DNA from: Gnetum montanum
Lineage: Eukaryota > Streptophyta > Gnetopsida > Gnetales > Gnetaceae
DNA length: 64,000 bases
NCBI GenBank assembly: GCA_015680685.1
Contig: MNCI01019003.1
Span: 243,361-307,360, forward strand
Reading direction: 5' to 3'
Under the pieces are notes generated by a model. It was not told the DNA's origin, made no database searches, and worked only from the letters and a program-made list of their open reading frames with translations. A program made the position numbers and the translations under genes. Shown here piece after piece: positions 9,986 to 20,250 of this stretch; the stretch's first letter is position 1, and each line of letters opens with the position of its first letter.

Positions 9986-12115
9986 AAAATTTTACACAAA
10001 ACATAGTGCATATACAATGCCCAAGTTAATGCAGAATCAATTTCTCTTCCCCAATCCATCCCTTTATTCCTTATTCTGGCCTCCTGACTAATGTTTGCAA
10101 ACATCTTACAACAGTTCAAAATTTTAAAATATCTATAAAAAAAGGAATGCCATGCTATCATGGGTTGTCCCTATCTACATTATCTTTGCCACTTATTGTT
10201 GCATCATTCCCTATTACATTGCCTTCCCTTGCATTGCCCTCTCCCGATTCTTCATTCCCTCCCTCTACAGGCACTACGCCCTCATCTAGAGCCTGCATCA
10301 TAGGAGTGAAGCAGTTAGCTAAATAAATGCACATAAATCACAACAGAGTGTAATCATAAGAATACAGTAGAGAGCAAATAACTTGAGAAGGACCTACGTC
10401 CTTCTTGAATGGTATCTGGCCTAAGCGAAGCCTATGACGATGCTAGACCTCATCTACCATAATATCTACCCAATGCCTTTTGCCTGGTTCAGCGTCTATT
10501 GTGGTAGCTCTCTTCCTTTCGGTAGTCCAGCTTGGTGGCCCTGGAGAAAAGGAGATGGTCATGGTCTCCCATGTGGGAAGGTCCAATTTTCATTCAGGAG
10601 ATTTTGTAACCTTTACCTGCTCTTTGAACTTGGCATAGGCCTTTGAAGCATTGATGGCATTTATGAATCCTTGATACGTAAACACCTCCACAACAATGTC
10701 ATGGTATAACTTATGATGGGTGATGTTTTCTCGTTTGTACATATGTTTATGGTTTCTCTAGAACTGCTCCCATTCATAAACTTTGATGCTTAAGTCTTTT
10801 AAATCATGATACTTGTAGGCTAACAGATCCATCTGCATTTTTTGCTCTATTATTTCATGAGTGGCCTCGACGTTCTGATGCACAACTATCCAAAACTTGG
10901 CATAGTCTATCATAGTCATGCACTAGTCCTCATTATTAGTGTCATGGGCTATGAGGAACTCATTCCTTGACTTGAGATCCTCCACCTCAGCCCTCAGGTT
11001 AGACTCCCTTTGCTTCGCCCTTTAGACCCATTTCCATAGGTCCTCATTGATGTGCTTATACTCTCACAAGGAGTGTGCCGAGTGCAAAGCACATTTGCAA
11101 ACCTCACCATACGCATGACGAGACACCTTAGCTAGTTCAAGTGGGAATGTGGATACAACACTGACTTTCAAAGCTCGCGCTAGGTTCCATTTAAGTCAAG
11201 AGGTTTCCATGACATGAAGAGTATACCAATCGCATTAGTATAGAAAAAGTGGCAAACTCAAGAAATTCTAGCATAACAACGTGAAAGCAAATAACACTAC
11301 TTCTTACCTACTTTAGGGTCCACCTGTGAAGATGCCTAATTATGTCGTCAACGATCCACTACATGAACATGAATTTGTTAGGGACCTCAACCCATGATTC
11401 TACACAAATCAGAGGAGGTCTTGTAACATCAACAGTAGCATCTGTCACATAACCAAACATATTAGCAATGACCAAAACAGACTATGAAAAGGCAGACATA
11501 TTGTCAAACTCACCAACATTTGATTGTAGTCTCTCTTCTTACTGATGCAAAACAATGGCGGTAGTCTTGTTGGAGGTTCCTACTGGGTCCCTACAGACCT
11601 CTTCTTCATGCGCTGGTGCCTTTCCTTTTAGGAGACCAACATCTTTTTTATTCAAGGGAGACTCCTCTTCATCAGCAGGAGGGTTCTCCCTAATAACAAG
11701 AGCCCTTGCCTTAGCGACAGGAGCTCCCTTCCTTTCGACTGGGGCCCTTCTCTCTGAGACTTGGACCCTCATGTCTTTATTCGTCATCCCCGTATTAAGG
11801 GCTGACACCTCTTCGTCACCTTCTTCTTCTTCCTTTTCCTCTTTTGATAGTCAAGAAATGGGTTTGCATTAGCTCAAAGTAAGTTAGCCTAAGGTAGGTG
11901 CTACGCTATGCTACGCCACCTAGCGTAGCATAGCGTAGCAGACAACAACAAAGTAAGCATTAAACAAAAGTGCTTACTAGTAGGGGGTTGCGTCCTCTGT
12001 AGTTTAAGTTGTAGTCTTCACCCTTCCTCTTCCTCTGTGCAAAGGGTTTCCTTGGCTGGAGGAAGCCTCTTCTGCCACAACTTACTGGCTGCAGTCTCAG
12101 CTATGAGACGTTCAC
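9986..12115 (-). pseudogene. 3' half of antisense gene (aORF) in E1
   Basis: Read on the - strand, this block matches 31880-33760 of E2. The part at 11539-11808 (SALNTGMTNKDMRVQV..., acidic/basic mix) matches the acidic exon of E2 at 32137-32466. The part around 10560-10700 matches the coiled-coil-like end at 33316-33420. The start of 12115-12020 (LIAETAASKLWQKRLPPAKETLC) matches E2 at 31885-31965. The 5' half, including its promoter, is lost or unassembled in the gap at 12141-12243. The function is unknown. Being antisense to the host element and present in a second copy argues that it belongs to the family rather than being a chance insertion. Confidence 0.7.
11899..11940. repeat. Perfect 18-bp hairpin in aORF intron of E1
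   Basis: TGCTACGCTATGCTACGC at 11899-11916 is the exact reverse complement of 11923-11940, with the 6-base loop CACCTA. The arms are built from GCTACGCTAT units. The hairpin lies between the acidic exon and the exon before it in the antisense gene. The E2 position (about 32060-32085) is decayed. Confidence 0.9.
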
Positions 12116-12140
12116 CCCCCCCCCCCCCCCCCCCCACCCC

Positions 12141-12243
12141 NNNNNNNNNNNNNNNNNNNNNNNNNNNNNNNNNNNNNNNNNNNNNNNNNNNNNNNNNNNN
12201 NNNNNNNNNNNNNNNNNNNNNNNNNNNNNNNNNNNNNNNNNNN
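12141..12243. other. Assembly gap flanked by poly-C
   Basis: 103 Ns bounded by long runs of C on both sides. Left flank matches E2 at about 31880, right flank matches E2 at about 26530, so some 5.3 kb of expected element is absent here. Reading frames through the gap are artefacts. The poly-C edges look like poor-quality sequence. Confidence 0.9.
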
Positions 12244-12299
12244 GGGCCCCCCCCCCCCCCCCCCCCCAACACACTACCACACCTGGCACATACAACACC

Positions 12300-12725
12300 T
12301 GGCAATTTGCAGGGATTTACAATTGGTTGTGAATCAAATCACTAAGGACTATGCCTGCAAGGCTACACATCTTCAACCCTACTATGACCTAGCAAAAATC
12401 CTACTTTAGTAATTTGCAACCACATATGTGCAACATGTGCCATGCAACAAGAACACCATGGCAAATCCCTTACCTACCCTAGCACTAAACATTCCATCAC
12501 ACTCATTCGCAAGCCTGCCAACTTTGATTATTGAATGCACTAAGTCTATCACTCAGGTGGGACACATGGCCTCTGTCAGTGCTGCAGATACTTAGGAATG
12601 GTACGCCAACATTAATTCTTACCTACAACATAGCAAACCCCCAGGTAGATTAACATCTGCGATGTAATCTGTAAGCATGCTTGGCAATACATGCTCATGG
12701 GAAATGACATCCTATGCCGACGTTC
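12300..12725 (+). pseudogene. RVT_3-type RNase H remnant of E1
   Basis: The frame begins just after the gap with LQLVVNQI, then ACKATHLQPYYDLAKILL, and HVPCNKNTM..LPTLALN. This is the C-terminal part of the archaeal-type RNase H (Pfam RVT_3) that Tat-lineage elements carry besides the usual RNase H: D-S-x-L-V-x-N-Q, a Lys/Leu-Tyr helix, then H-V-P-R-x-x-N-x-x-A-D-x-L-A. The N-terminal part and the conventional RNase H are missing in the gap. Stops are present. The sister copy is at 26301-26700. Confidence 0.7.
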
Positions 12726-12729
12726 CTAT

Positions 12730-13840
12730 GACAGGATATTATTGGCATGTGTGGGTGGGGAGTAGGCGTAGAAGGTAGTTAATGAAGTTCATGAGGGGCT
12801 GTGCGGTGGACACATAGCACCTAGGGCTATGGCTACAAAAATCAGATGCCTAGGATACTACTGGCCCCACATGGAGCATGACTGCCTGTCAAAAGTTAAG
12901 ACGTGTGACATGTGCTAGAGATACGCAAATCTCATACACGTCTCACCCACAAACCTACACCTAACGCAAATCACCTATCCCTTCCAACAATGGGGACTAG
13001 ACCTCATAGGGCCTATCATGCCTAAGTCCTTCATAGGGCATAGTTTCATTATCACCACCACTAAGTATTTTACTAAGTGAATGGAAGCCATTCTGCTAAG
13101 GAAAACAATGTCTCAGCAAATCTACCACTTCATCCTCGACAACATCATAATGAGATTTGGGCTTCCAATAACTATTGTAACCGAAAATGGACCATAGTTC
13201 AGTAGTACAGAAACTTGAACCTTCTGCAGCAATCTAGGCATCAAGCAATCATTCTCTTCCCGTTATTATTCACAGGAAAATGGGTAGACAAAGGCTACAA
13301 ATAAGTCCATCATCAACTTGCTGAGGCAGATGCTTAGCAACATCAAGAGGTGGTGGCATGAGCAAATCCTCTACATTTTATGGACCTACAGGATGATGTA
13401 CAGGACTGCGACAAGTAAGACTCCTTACAACCTTGTTTATGGACCTAAAGCTGTGTTGCCTCTTGAGTTGCAGGTATCATCACTCCAGATGATCCTATTT
13501 GGCATCGTGAGCGAAGCACAGAATAATGAGTCATGGATCGTTAACATCGACTTAATAGTGAAGGAGCATGCATAGATGCTAAGTTGCATAGAGCACTACC
13601 AAAGCAAGAAGCAGCAAAAGCACCATGTAGACCTACATCATCAACTAGTGCAAAAGGGAGACCTAATCCTCAAGACCATCTATGAGCATGTGAGAAAATT
13701 CTCAGCCAGCTAGGAAGGTCCTTAAGTGGTCACTAAAGCCTTCAGGAATGGATCCTTCAAGCTGCCAGACATAAATGACAACGAGTTTGCCAACCTGGTG
13801 AATCACTCGTACCTCAAGCAGTACTACATCTAAGTGCATA
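12730..13840 (+). pseudogene. Integrase of E1
   Basis: A frame with stops runs from the zinc domain (C-x-x-C remnants near 12900-12915, LSKVKTCDMC) through the catalytic core: WGLDLIGPIMPKS at about 12990-13030, ITTTKYFTK (a D in intact elements, here T) and FGLPITIVTENGP at about 13155-13192, where the second Asp has become Glu/Asn context. The open part 13318-13575 holds KSIINLLRQML, then YRTATSKTPYNLVYGPKAVLPLE, the usual end of the core in Ty3/gypsy integrases. GDLILK and NHSYLKQYY mark the C-terminal domain. Integrase joins the cDNA to host DNA. It is dead here, with catalytic changes and stops. Confidence 0.85.
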
Positions 13841-13855
13841 AAGTAGGTGAACAAC

Positions 13856-14170
13856 CATCCGCTATGATGTAAAATTGGCACAGGCGAGCAATGTCTACTA
13901 CAAAATTAAATTGGCATGGCTACAGTAGCATTTTTCATGATGATAAACTAGCAACAACAACAAGCCGCATCCACTACGACATTAAACTAGCAAAAATTAT
14001 CCACTACGACATAAAACTAGCATAGCTAGTCTGCTACAACTATAAACTAACATGACACATCCACTATGATGTTAAACTAGCATGTACAGTCTGCTAGGAC
14101 CTTAAGCTAGCATAGCGATCCACTAGGATCTTAAACCAGCACATAGTCTACCAAGACCTTAAACTAGGTT
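13856..14170 (+). repeat. Minisatellite C of E1
   Basis: About nine units of some 30-36 bp, each like CCACTACGACATTAAACTAGCA. The first half of each unit varies between CTACGAC and CTAGGACC. Shares the AAACTAGC core with minisatellite A. E2 has the same array at 24780-25030. Confidence 0.85.
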
Positions 14171-15093
14171 CACGTCACATCCACGATGCAATGGGGACAC
14201 GATTTGGAACATAAGCAACACTACCACCCTTTGCATTATGCTGACCCTCCGAAGATGTCATATGACATTGCACTAGCCCTCTGGACCTACCATCGCCACA
14301 GCCCCTTACCCTGATGGTAGTTCCTCGGCTAGTGCCTATAGCTAGAGTTCCAATAGTATTGTGGCCCAACCACAATATTGTTATCCTCTGGTCCCCTACC
14401 AATGGCATTTTGCTATGTGGTAGTTGATCCCATAGCTGAAATAAGGATGCATGCTCATGGTAGGGATTCCAATGCATTCACACTCACAAAAGCACCTCCG
14501 AGGCCGATTCCTCCACGTCGATGCTGCCAAGGCCGCTGCTAGCCTTCCTAATTTGGACATCATACACTAGCAACAATGTCCAAGAGCTTCAACAATGCCC
14601 GCAGCTAGTAAGACCTTTTCCCTAACTAGCCAAGGGCATGTCTCACCACAGCAGCAAATGCTACAGCATCACGAAGTAAGTGCCTCAACTAGCTTGACTA
14701 CTCTAGAGTGCAAACTCCATGACATGCGTAACACATCTCGTCACATGGGAAACATCAGTGAAAACTCCATGATGTGCATAACACAGCTTGCTACATGGAA
14801 AGCATCCTAGGAAAGACACCTGTCCTACGGGACGTCAAAGACCAAGGAAAGAAAAAGTGAAAATGAAAACAACTCCCTCATGAGCACTCCAACGAGGGAT
14901 TCAGCTAAACCTCATCTTTTTCTTTTTCCTATGCCTCCTTCCTCCCTACTTCACCTTTTCCTTCTAATTCAACACTCTCAAGTGTAGCCAAGTGACATAT
15001 TGACACTCACAGTGCAACAATGTCAACATTTTGGCTTCTATGGTGTTTTGTATTCTTTGTCAATGTCTATCGAGCTTGTTCTCTAGATGTCAA
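14171..15093 (+). other. Conserved region between integrase and 3' LTR of E1
   Basis: About 920 bp without a convincing gene. Several blocks are clearly shared with E2 at 23764-24770, for example around 14225-14420 and 14440-14530, and near 14690-14800 (CTAGAGTGCAAACTCCATGACATG, repeated once as GAAAACTCCATGATGTGC). Conservation between old copies could reflect common descent only. Reading frames here are not conserved in register. Confidence 0.5.
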
Positions 15094-15107
15094 CAAAGAG
15101 GGGCCAA
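15094..15107 (+). other. Polypurine tract of E1
   Basis: CAAAGAGGGGCCAA lies directly before the 3' LTR start TGAAACACC. E2 has CAAAGAGGGACCAA in the same place on the - strand. This is the primer for plus-strand DNA synthesis. Confidence 0.8.
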
Positions 15108-16711
15108 TGAAACACCACAAAAATTCGAAGGCATGGTTACTTCACCAGGCCTTGTAATTCACATAGTGCTATAGTAGTTCTCTTGGAGGAGAACGCCCTA
15201 AATTTAGTCCAGCTAGTTTGGAAAATTTTCTACTTTAGGTATAAACAGGCTCTACGAATCACCCTGCTTGTCCACCTAAGTAGTTTACCTAGCTAATAGC
15301 TTACTCAAAAGTAATGAACGGATTCAACAACAACACTCAGGATGTGTGAAATAGTTCAGTAAGTTTTCTAAGTCACAAAGTTTGCTATGTTACACTATGC
15401 CTTGCTATGTAGCATAGCAAGCTTCAGAAAATAGTTACAGAATGAAGTGCCACGCTACGCTATGCTATGTAGCATAGCGCAGCATAGCAAAAGCTAGACG
15501 GTTAGTTCCCTTACTCAACTTCAAGTCCTTCATCAATGTCTCTTTCCATCAGAAAGCGGTGGACTATGTCTGCTGCTATGCTACACTAAGCTACATGACA
15601 TAGCGAGGTGTAGCAATTTTGTGGAGGTGACAAAAGGCAAATCAAATGACAAGATCAACAAGTTCACAAGTTTCATAATGCAGAAGGAAAATTCTATAGA
15701 TTGGCATAGTCTTTGCAACTAAGGTCAGTCGCTACGCTATGTAGCATAGCATAGCGTAGAAAGTGTGTAGCCCACATATAGTGGAACGTGCAACAAGATG
15801 ATACACTACACCAAACATGCTATGCTACAAAGCACACCAAAGCATGATAGGTGGTTGTGTGACATCAATGCACTTCACCTAATTAAACCATTGGCACACG
15901 TCTCCAGACGCTGACGGTGTAATTACAGCATGGAAGGCTTATAGTTATGGCATAGCAAACTCATGGTCACAATGATCATGCATGTCCAATAATTATGCAG
16001 GCACGTGCAACATAGACAAGTCAATGTGGGCCCAAGGCATGTGGCATCCAAATTTTCCCTTTCACATGCTCTTGATCCTATAAATACCCCAACAAGAAAC
16101 ATTCAAAAGGCTCTCTTTTTGGCATTTTAGATTGGTCCTAGATGTCCTTTGGTAAACCGGAAATTTAACATTGTAACCTTGAGCATTGTAAGCTTTCTAT
16201 TTGACACTACAAACAATTAGCATCCTTAGCTAACATTTTGTTCCACCCTCTTTCTACCACCTTGGTAGAATTTCTGCATTGTCTGCTTCTGAGTCCATGC
16301 CCAAGCACATAGCTATCTTGCTCCATGTGACTTGGTTACTCTCAGGATCTCTGTACTCCTCAACGTTGTGCAACGGACTATATCCATCTTGATAGAGCAA
16401 ACTTGTAGCTTCAAAGTGGTGCATTTTTCTAACTACATTTTACTTTGTTTCCTGCTTATTACTGCATTTTACACCACTCTATGTTTCCTTTACATTCAAG
16501 CATTACTTCACACTATCATTTCCATTTTCAAACCACATGCTGTAAAAGGCTATATAGACGCTAACTAAGTCCTTGTCTAATTGACCAAACCATTCAATGT
16601 GCCTCGTATTTTTTTCATACAGCATAGCCCTCTCGTGGATATAGGGTTGAGACTGTACACGACCATCGACCCCTCGATGTTTTCTAGCCAGTGACATTTT
16701 TAGTCACAACA
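15108..16711 (+). repeat. E1 3' LTR
   Basis: 1604 bp, TGAAACACC to CACAACA, homologous throughout to 3672-5262 with many transitions. TATAAATA at 16079-16086. Palindromic GCTACG/TAGCAT clusters recur at about 15385-15490 and 15730-15765. TTATG at 16712-16716 is the right target duplication. Confidence 0.93.
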
Positions 16712-16716
16712 TTATG
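16712..16716. repeat. Target-site duplication TTATG, right of E1
   Basis: Identical to 3667-3671. The uninterrupted E4 paralogue at 46575-46600 shows the same sequence unbroken. Confidence 0.95.
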
Positions 16717-17190
16717 CATTTATGCAATTTTCTTATAAGTATTTACTAATTCGCTATGTATCCTAACATTTTGATCCATAACTAATCGTATCCTATCATT
16801 AGCCCAATTCATAATTTTATTGTATCTACACATGGTTCTATTGTAGCTTCATGCATCATCATATGTACTTGTTCTTTAGGTGCATCTTCTATATTCATGT
16901 TAGCCTTTAGTAATGCATTGCACTCTACAAAATCATATCTTTGCTCTTGTTTAACTATAGAGTTATGAGAACATGAAGGATCGAAAGAGCATTCTTTTTT
17001 AGGAGTTGGTGGTTTAGAACTAGATGATGACTTAGAGCTTGAAGATTCTAATTCTACTAGATTCTTTTTTGTAGCCTCTATCTCTAGGATCTTGTTCATG
17101 TTTGTTTTTATACATAGTTTCTTAAACAATTTCCTCATTTTCTCTACCTTTTGCTCTTTCTCTTCTTCCATTTCAAGTAGTCTGTAGACT
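16717..17190 (-). pseudogene. Pararetroviral capsid-region N-terminus (E4)
   Basis: A 120-codon open frame (17171-16809, - strand) starts MEEEKEQKVEKMRKLFKKLC, with a Lys/Glu-rich helix, a Ser-rich stretch (about residues 39-52), and PTPKKECSFDPSCSH, followed by an acidic/amphipathic end. In the same sense it continues past a stop toward the E1 insertion point and into 3671-1500. An inverted, more broken copy lies on the + strand at 46110-46480. It is probably the start of the capsid or of a virion-associated protein in a caulimovirid. That role is inferred from position after the movement protein. Confidence 0.45.
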
Positions 17191-17507
17191 TTAGGTGGAA
17201 TAAGGTTTTGTGGTTTTGCTATTGGAGGAAGGACCTTTTTAGATCTAAATATGGATGTTTTTTGAAAGGATCTTAATCTAAGAATTTTGGCTCTCTAAGT
17301 TTTACCTGATATTTTCTTTTTTCTAGTATGAAAACTCTTTTTCTTTAGCCTGATGTAGGCATAGAAGTCCTCTAAAGTGTAATCTATGTTAGGATAGAGT
17401 GTATGAATAGGGAGATATTCTGTGTTGATTTTTACTCCATATTCAATATTTGTAGATCCAACAAATATTGCTTGTTGTCCAAATGAAAGTAAAGTTCTAA
17501 TACTAGT
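17170..17507 (-). pseudogene. Movement-protein C-terminal part (E4)
   Basis: Continues in the - strand frame from 45361 across the E3 insertion (SIRTLLSFGQQAIFVGSTN just inside, then LPIHTLYPNI and TLEDFYAYIRLKKKS). A stop near 17300 separates it from the next piece. The join is supported by the CTAGT duplication on both sides of E3. The copy at 45870-46010 on the + strand repeats the same section. Confidence 0.5.
17503..17507. repeat. Target-site duplication CTAGT, left of E3
   Basis: CTAGT precedes the decayed LTR start TTATTAG (TGATGAG in sister copies). The same CTAGT follows the right LTR at 45356-45360. Confidence 0.9.
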
Positions 17508-18315
17508 TTATTAGTAGCAAGGTATCCCTATGCCCAACCATACAAATATGAGTGTCTATGCACGATCCACTCGAATTCCAAGGACTAAGTGCTTATGCAC
17601 CTTTGTGGAACAAGGATGGGTTGATCAATCATTGTCTTCCCAAGCTTACTTGTATAGCATCATTGTATAGTTAAGTAAACTTGAGGTACATGATTTTTAT
17701 AGTTTTATGTGTTTATGTCCTAGTGCTACAAAGGGAGGAGATAGATAACTAAGTAACTAATTTTAATTTAACTGCTTAACTATGCTTTAACAAGTCCTAA
17801 CACCAGCATCCATTCTTACTTGTCATACACATCCTGAACTAGTGCAACACTACTAGGATTGCCAAGTGCTAATCATTACTAGGTTACCAAGTGTTACATG
17901 CATGCTTGAAGTGACCGTACTGAGTGTGCTTACTTAAGAGAGTTGCAAGGTGAGAGTGAGAACATTAATTAACTAAGAAGAACATTAAGTAATAGTAATT
18001 AACATTAATTAATCTATTCTAAATGCTACAAGGTATATCACAAAGTTCATATTTATTACCATACACAAGATGTGCTCAAGTACACAACGCTCGAATAAAG
18101 ATTCATTCACTTTATGACTCCTACTATGGGCACTCAAAAATAATTCTATCTCTAGAAAGGGAAAAAGGTAAGAGTTTGGGTATGGGACTAAGACTAACTA
18201 TGCAAACCAAGTACACCCACCTCTTATTTATAGGCAATGAGGCAGGCCTCAATATCACATCAAAGGCTTTGATATCGCATACTCGATATCGTGGATGTGA
18301 TATCATGGCTCATCA
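17508..18315 (-). repeat. E3 3' LTR
   Basis: 808 bp, ending CTCATCA at 18309-18315. TATAAATAA on the - strand at 18224-18232 sets the U3 at only about 83 bp. U3 is packed with GATATC/GATAT half-sites. Homologous to 44690-45355, to 50644-51526 in reverse sense, and to 63671-64000. Confidence 0.88.
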
Positions 18316-20250
18316 TACCTGCATGACTAAATGACAACTCATCCTTGAGTCCCTTACAAAATATTGGGACAGTATGGGATTATTGACTGAATCAGAACTA
18401 ATAGCCATAGGAAATAATAGACTCAAAGTGCTCGGTGAATAGATCAACAAACATATTACAACATTGGTGTTCATGACCTTTGTGATGAACACTATACATA
18501 GATGACATCCAGACCCTCATTTGACATCTTGAAGAGAGTAAAGAAAATGAGGCGTGTTGCTACCAACATCGCGATTGTGCCTTCCATTGTTTATCCATAG
18601 CCACATGACCAAACTTGCTCTTAGCATAAATGCTCTAGCTCTAATCCATCTTGAGTGATTTCTCCTATCCAAGTGCATAGTTTTTGTAATCACCATTTGC
18701 ACATACAACACAATCACAAATGAGTAAGGATAAGTAAACCACAATGTAGTTGATACCTTGCCTTGATATAAGGCACATTGGCTAGGTTGTGGTTATGGCA
18801 GAAACTAGGTTAGAGGTTTATCATTGATAACTACCCAAGGTGTAGGGGTGATATAAGTAGTACAATGAAAAATTTTGTAACAGGTTCGCCATGACTAAGA
18901 GCAAACCTCCAGTAGCAATAGGGTGAAAAAGTATAGGGAATAGGAAAAATGAAAAAAATAACAATGGTGATGCCAATAAAATGGATGTCATGGATGGGGA
19001 TGAAATGAGAAATTAAAAATTGCAAGAAATGTTTAAGGAGAAGAATTTAACAATTGCACCATAAAGGAATGTTAGTGGATCCTCTCCAACGAAGCTCATG
19101 CCCTTTATGCCCTAATAGACCCACAAACCAAAGAGTCCATAGGCTCAAGGAATGACATATGGAAAAAATGGTTAAAGACTAACCCACAAGAATTTATCAA
19201 AGAATAACAATGCATCAACCATGAGATAGACTAATCATAAAATGGCAATGAGGTGGGAAATGGAAAGAAAAATGGAGAGTAGAAAATGGAATGGAATCCC
19301 AAGTGCAAGGTTGTGTAAATTCCCTTGTGTATTTTATAGTTAAGGTGATTGAGTATAACTCATTCCAAATCTAAACTCAAATCAACCACATTTAGTGACC
19401 TCGCATCAATACACTTGGCCAATCCATCCCCTTAAAGCAACAAGAATGCTTCCCCAAAGAGTCACCACCATGCCAAGAAGAGCGAGATGGAGAAGCAGGA
19501 AGTGAGAAAGGGCCTTAGTTAGAGGAAATCTTCAAGCATGGGTAACATATCTTTCCAGTGCAATAACCAGCGCTTGTAGCTCATATTTCTTTATTATGTC
19601 TAAGGGGTGTGCTTTGAATTCTCACTTGGTTTTTTTGCATGAGAACCACACTATGCATAAACTTATTTGATTTATTCGACTTCCTGATGTTTGGTCATTG
19701 GTGAAATGGCAAAGAACCCATGAGAAGCATCCAAGTATGTGTATGTCTATGTGTGTTTGTGTGTGAGAACCACATCATGCAAAGAATTATTTAATTTATT
19801 TGACTTTTTGATGTTTGGTCATCAACAAAATGGCAAATAACCCATAAAAAACATCCAAGTACCCAAGAGAATAGCCAACACATGTGCATCAAATCCCCTT
19901 GAAGTCACACCCTTTTCAACCATTGAATCCTTCCTCAATTTGAAGAATATGAAGCCACCAACTCAGTAATAATTTTATTTTGAAAAAGGGACAGTACAGT
20001 TCCAACACTAAGGGAGACCATAGAGTTGAACGAAGGAATGGACAATGTGGACTCATTGCCTATTTTATCAAAAGAATCATATCATAGTATCAACATTGAA
20101 AATCAAAGGTAAAAACCAAATATTAATAATCAACACCATTATAGTACAACCCACCATCATGAGCACTTATTGTATGATGAATGAAAGTAAATCAAACAAA
20201 GAAATAGGAAAAAATGTGAACGATGATGTAAAACAAAAATAAATAAAATT
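18316..20250 (-). other. 3' non-coding region of E3
   Basis: About 1.9 kb between integrase and LTR. I see no convincing gene. It holds a direct duplication (19638-19861), and AT-rich tracts. The stretch next to the LTR shows no strong purine run, so the polypurine tract is not identified. Confidence 0.6.
19638..19861. repeat. Tandem duplication in E3 3' region
   Basis: 19638-19737 and 19762-19861 are two roughly 100-bp copies starting TGAGAACCACA and ending ACATCCAAGTA or GCATCCAAGTA, separated by a short TG-rich spacer. Confidence 0.85.

Larger units (their letters stand above)
3672..16711 (+). mobile_element. E1: Tat-like Ty3/gypsy retrotransposon with antisense gene
   Basis: Two long direct repeats (3672-5262 and 15108-16711) start TGAAACACC and end in ACAACA or its decayed form, and are flanked by TTATG duplications. 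The internal part reads gag, protease, a minisatellite, an antisense gene on the - strand, an assembly gap, an RVT_3-type RNase H, integrase, a second minisatellite and a polypurine tract. Presence of the second RNase H and the gag knuckle type place it in the Tat lineage of non-chromoviral Ty3/gypsy elements (inference). E2 is a sister copy. Compared with E2, about 5.3 kb including all of RT is missing at the gap. E1 sits inside the viral sequence E4. Confidence 0.93.

Noticed and set aside
12018-12345. Open frames with poly-Pro or poly-Gly across the N run
   Set aside because: Created by poly-C/poly-G sequence and Ns at an assembly gap.
13856-14170. CRISPR-like spaced repeats
   Set aside because: Units are degenerate, tandem, without unique spacers, and sit within a plant retrotransposon.
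18023-18334. 103-codon frame repeated at 45021-45284
   Set aside because: Both are the antisense of the E3 LTR; similarity is LTR homology, not protein conservation.
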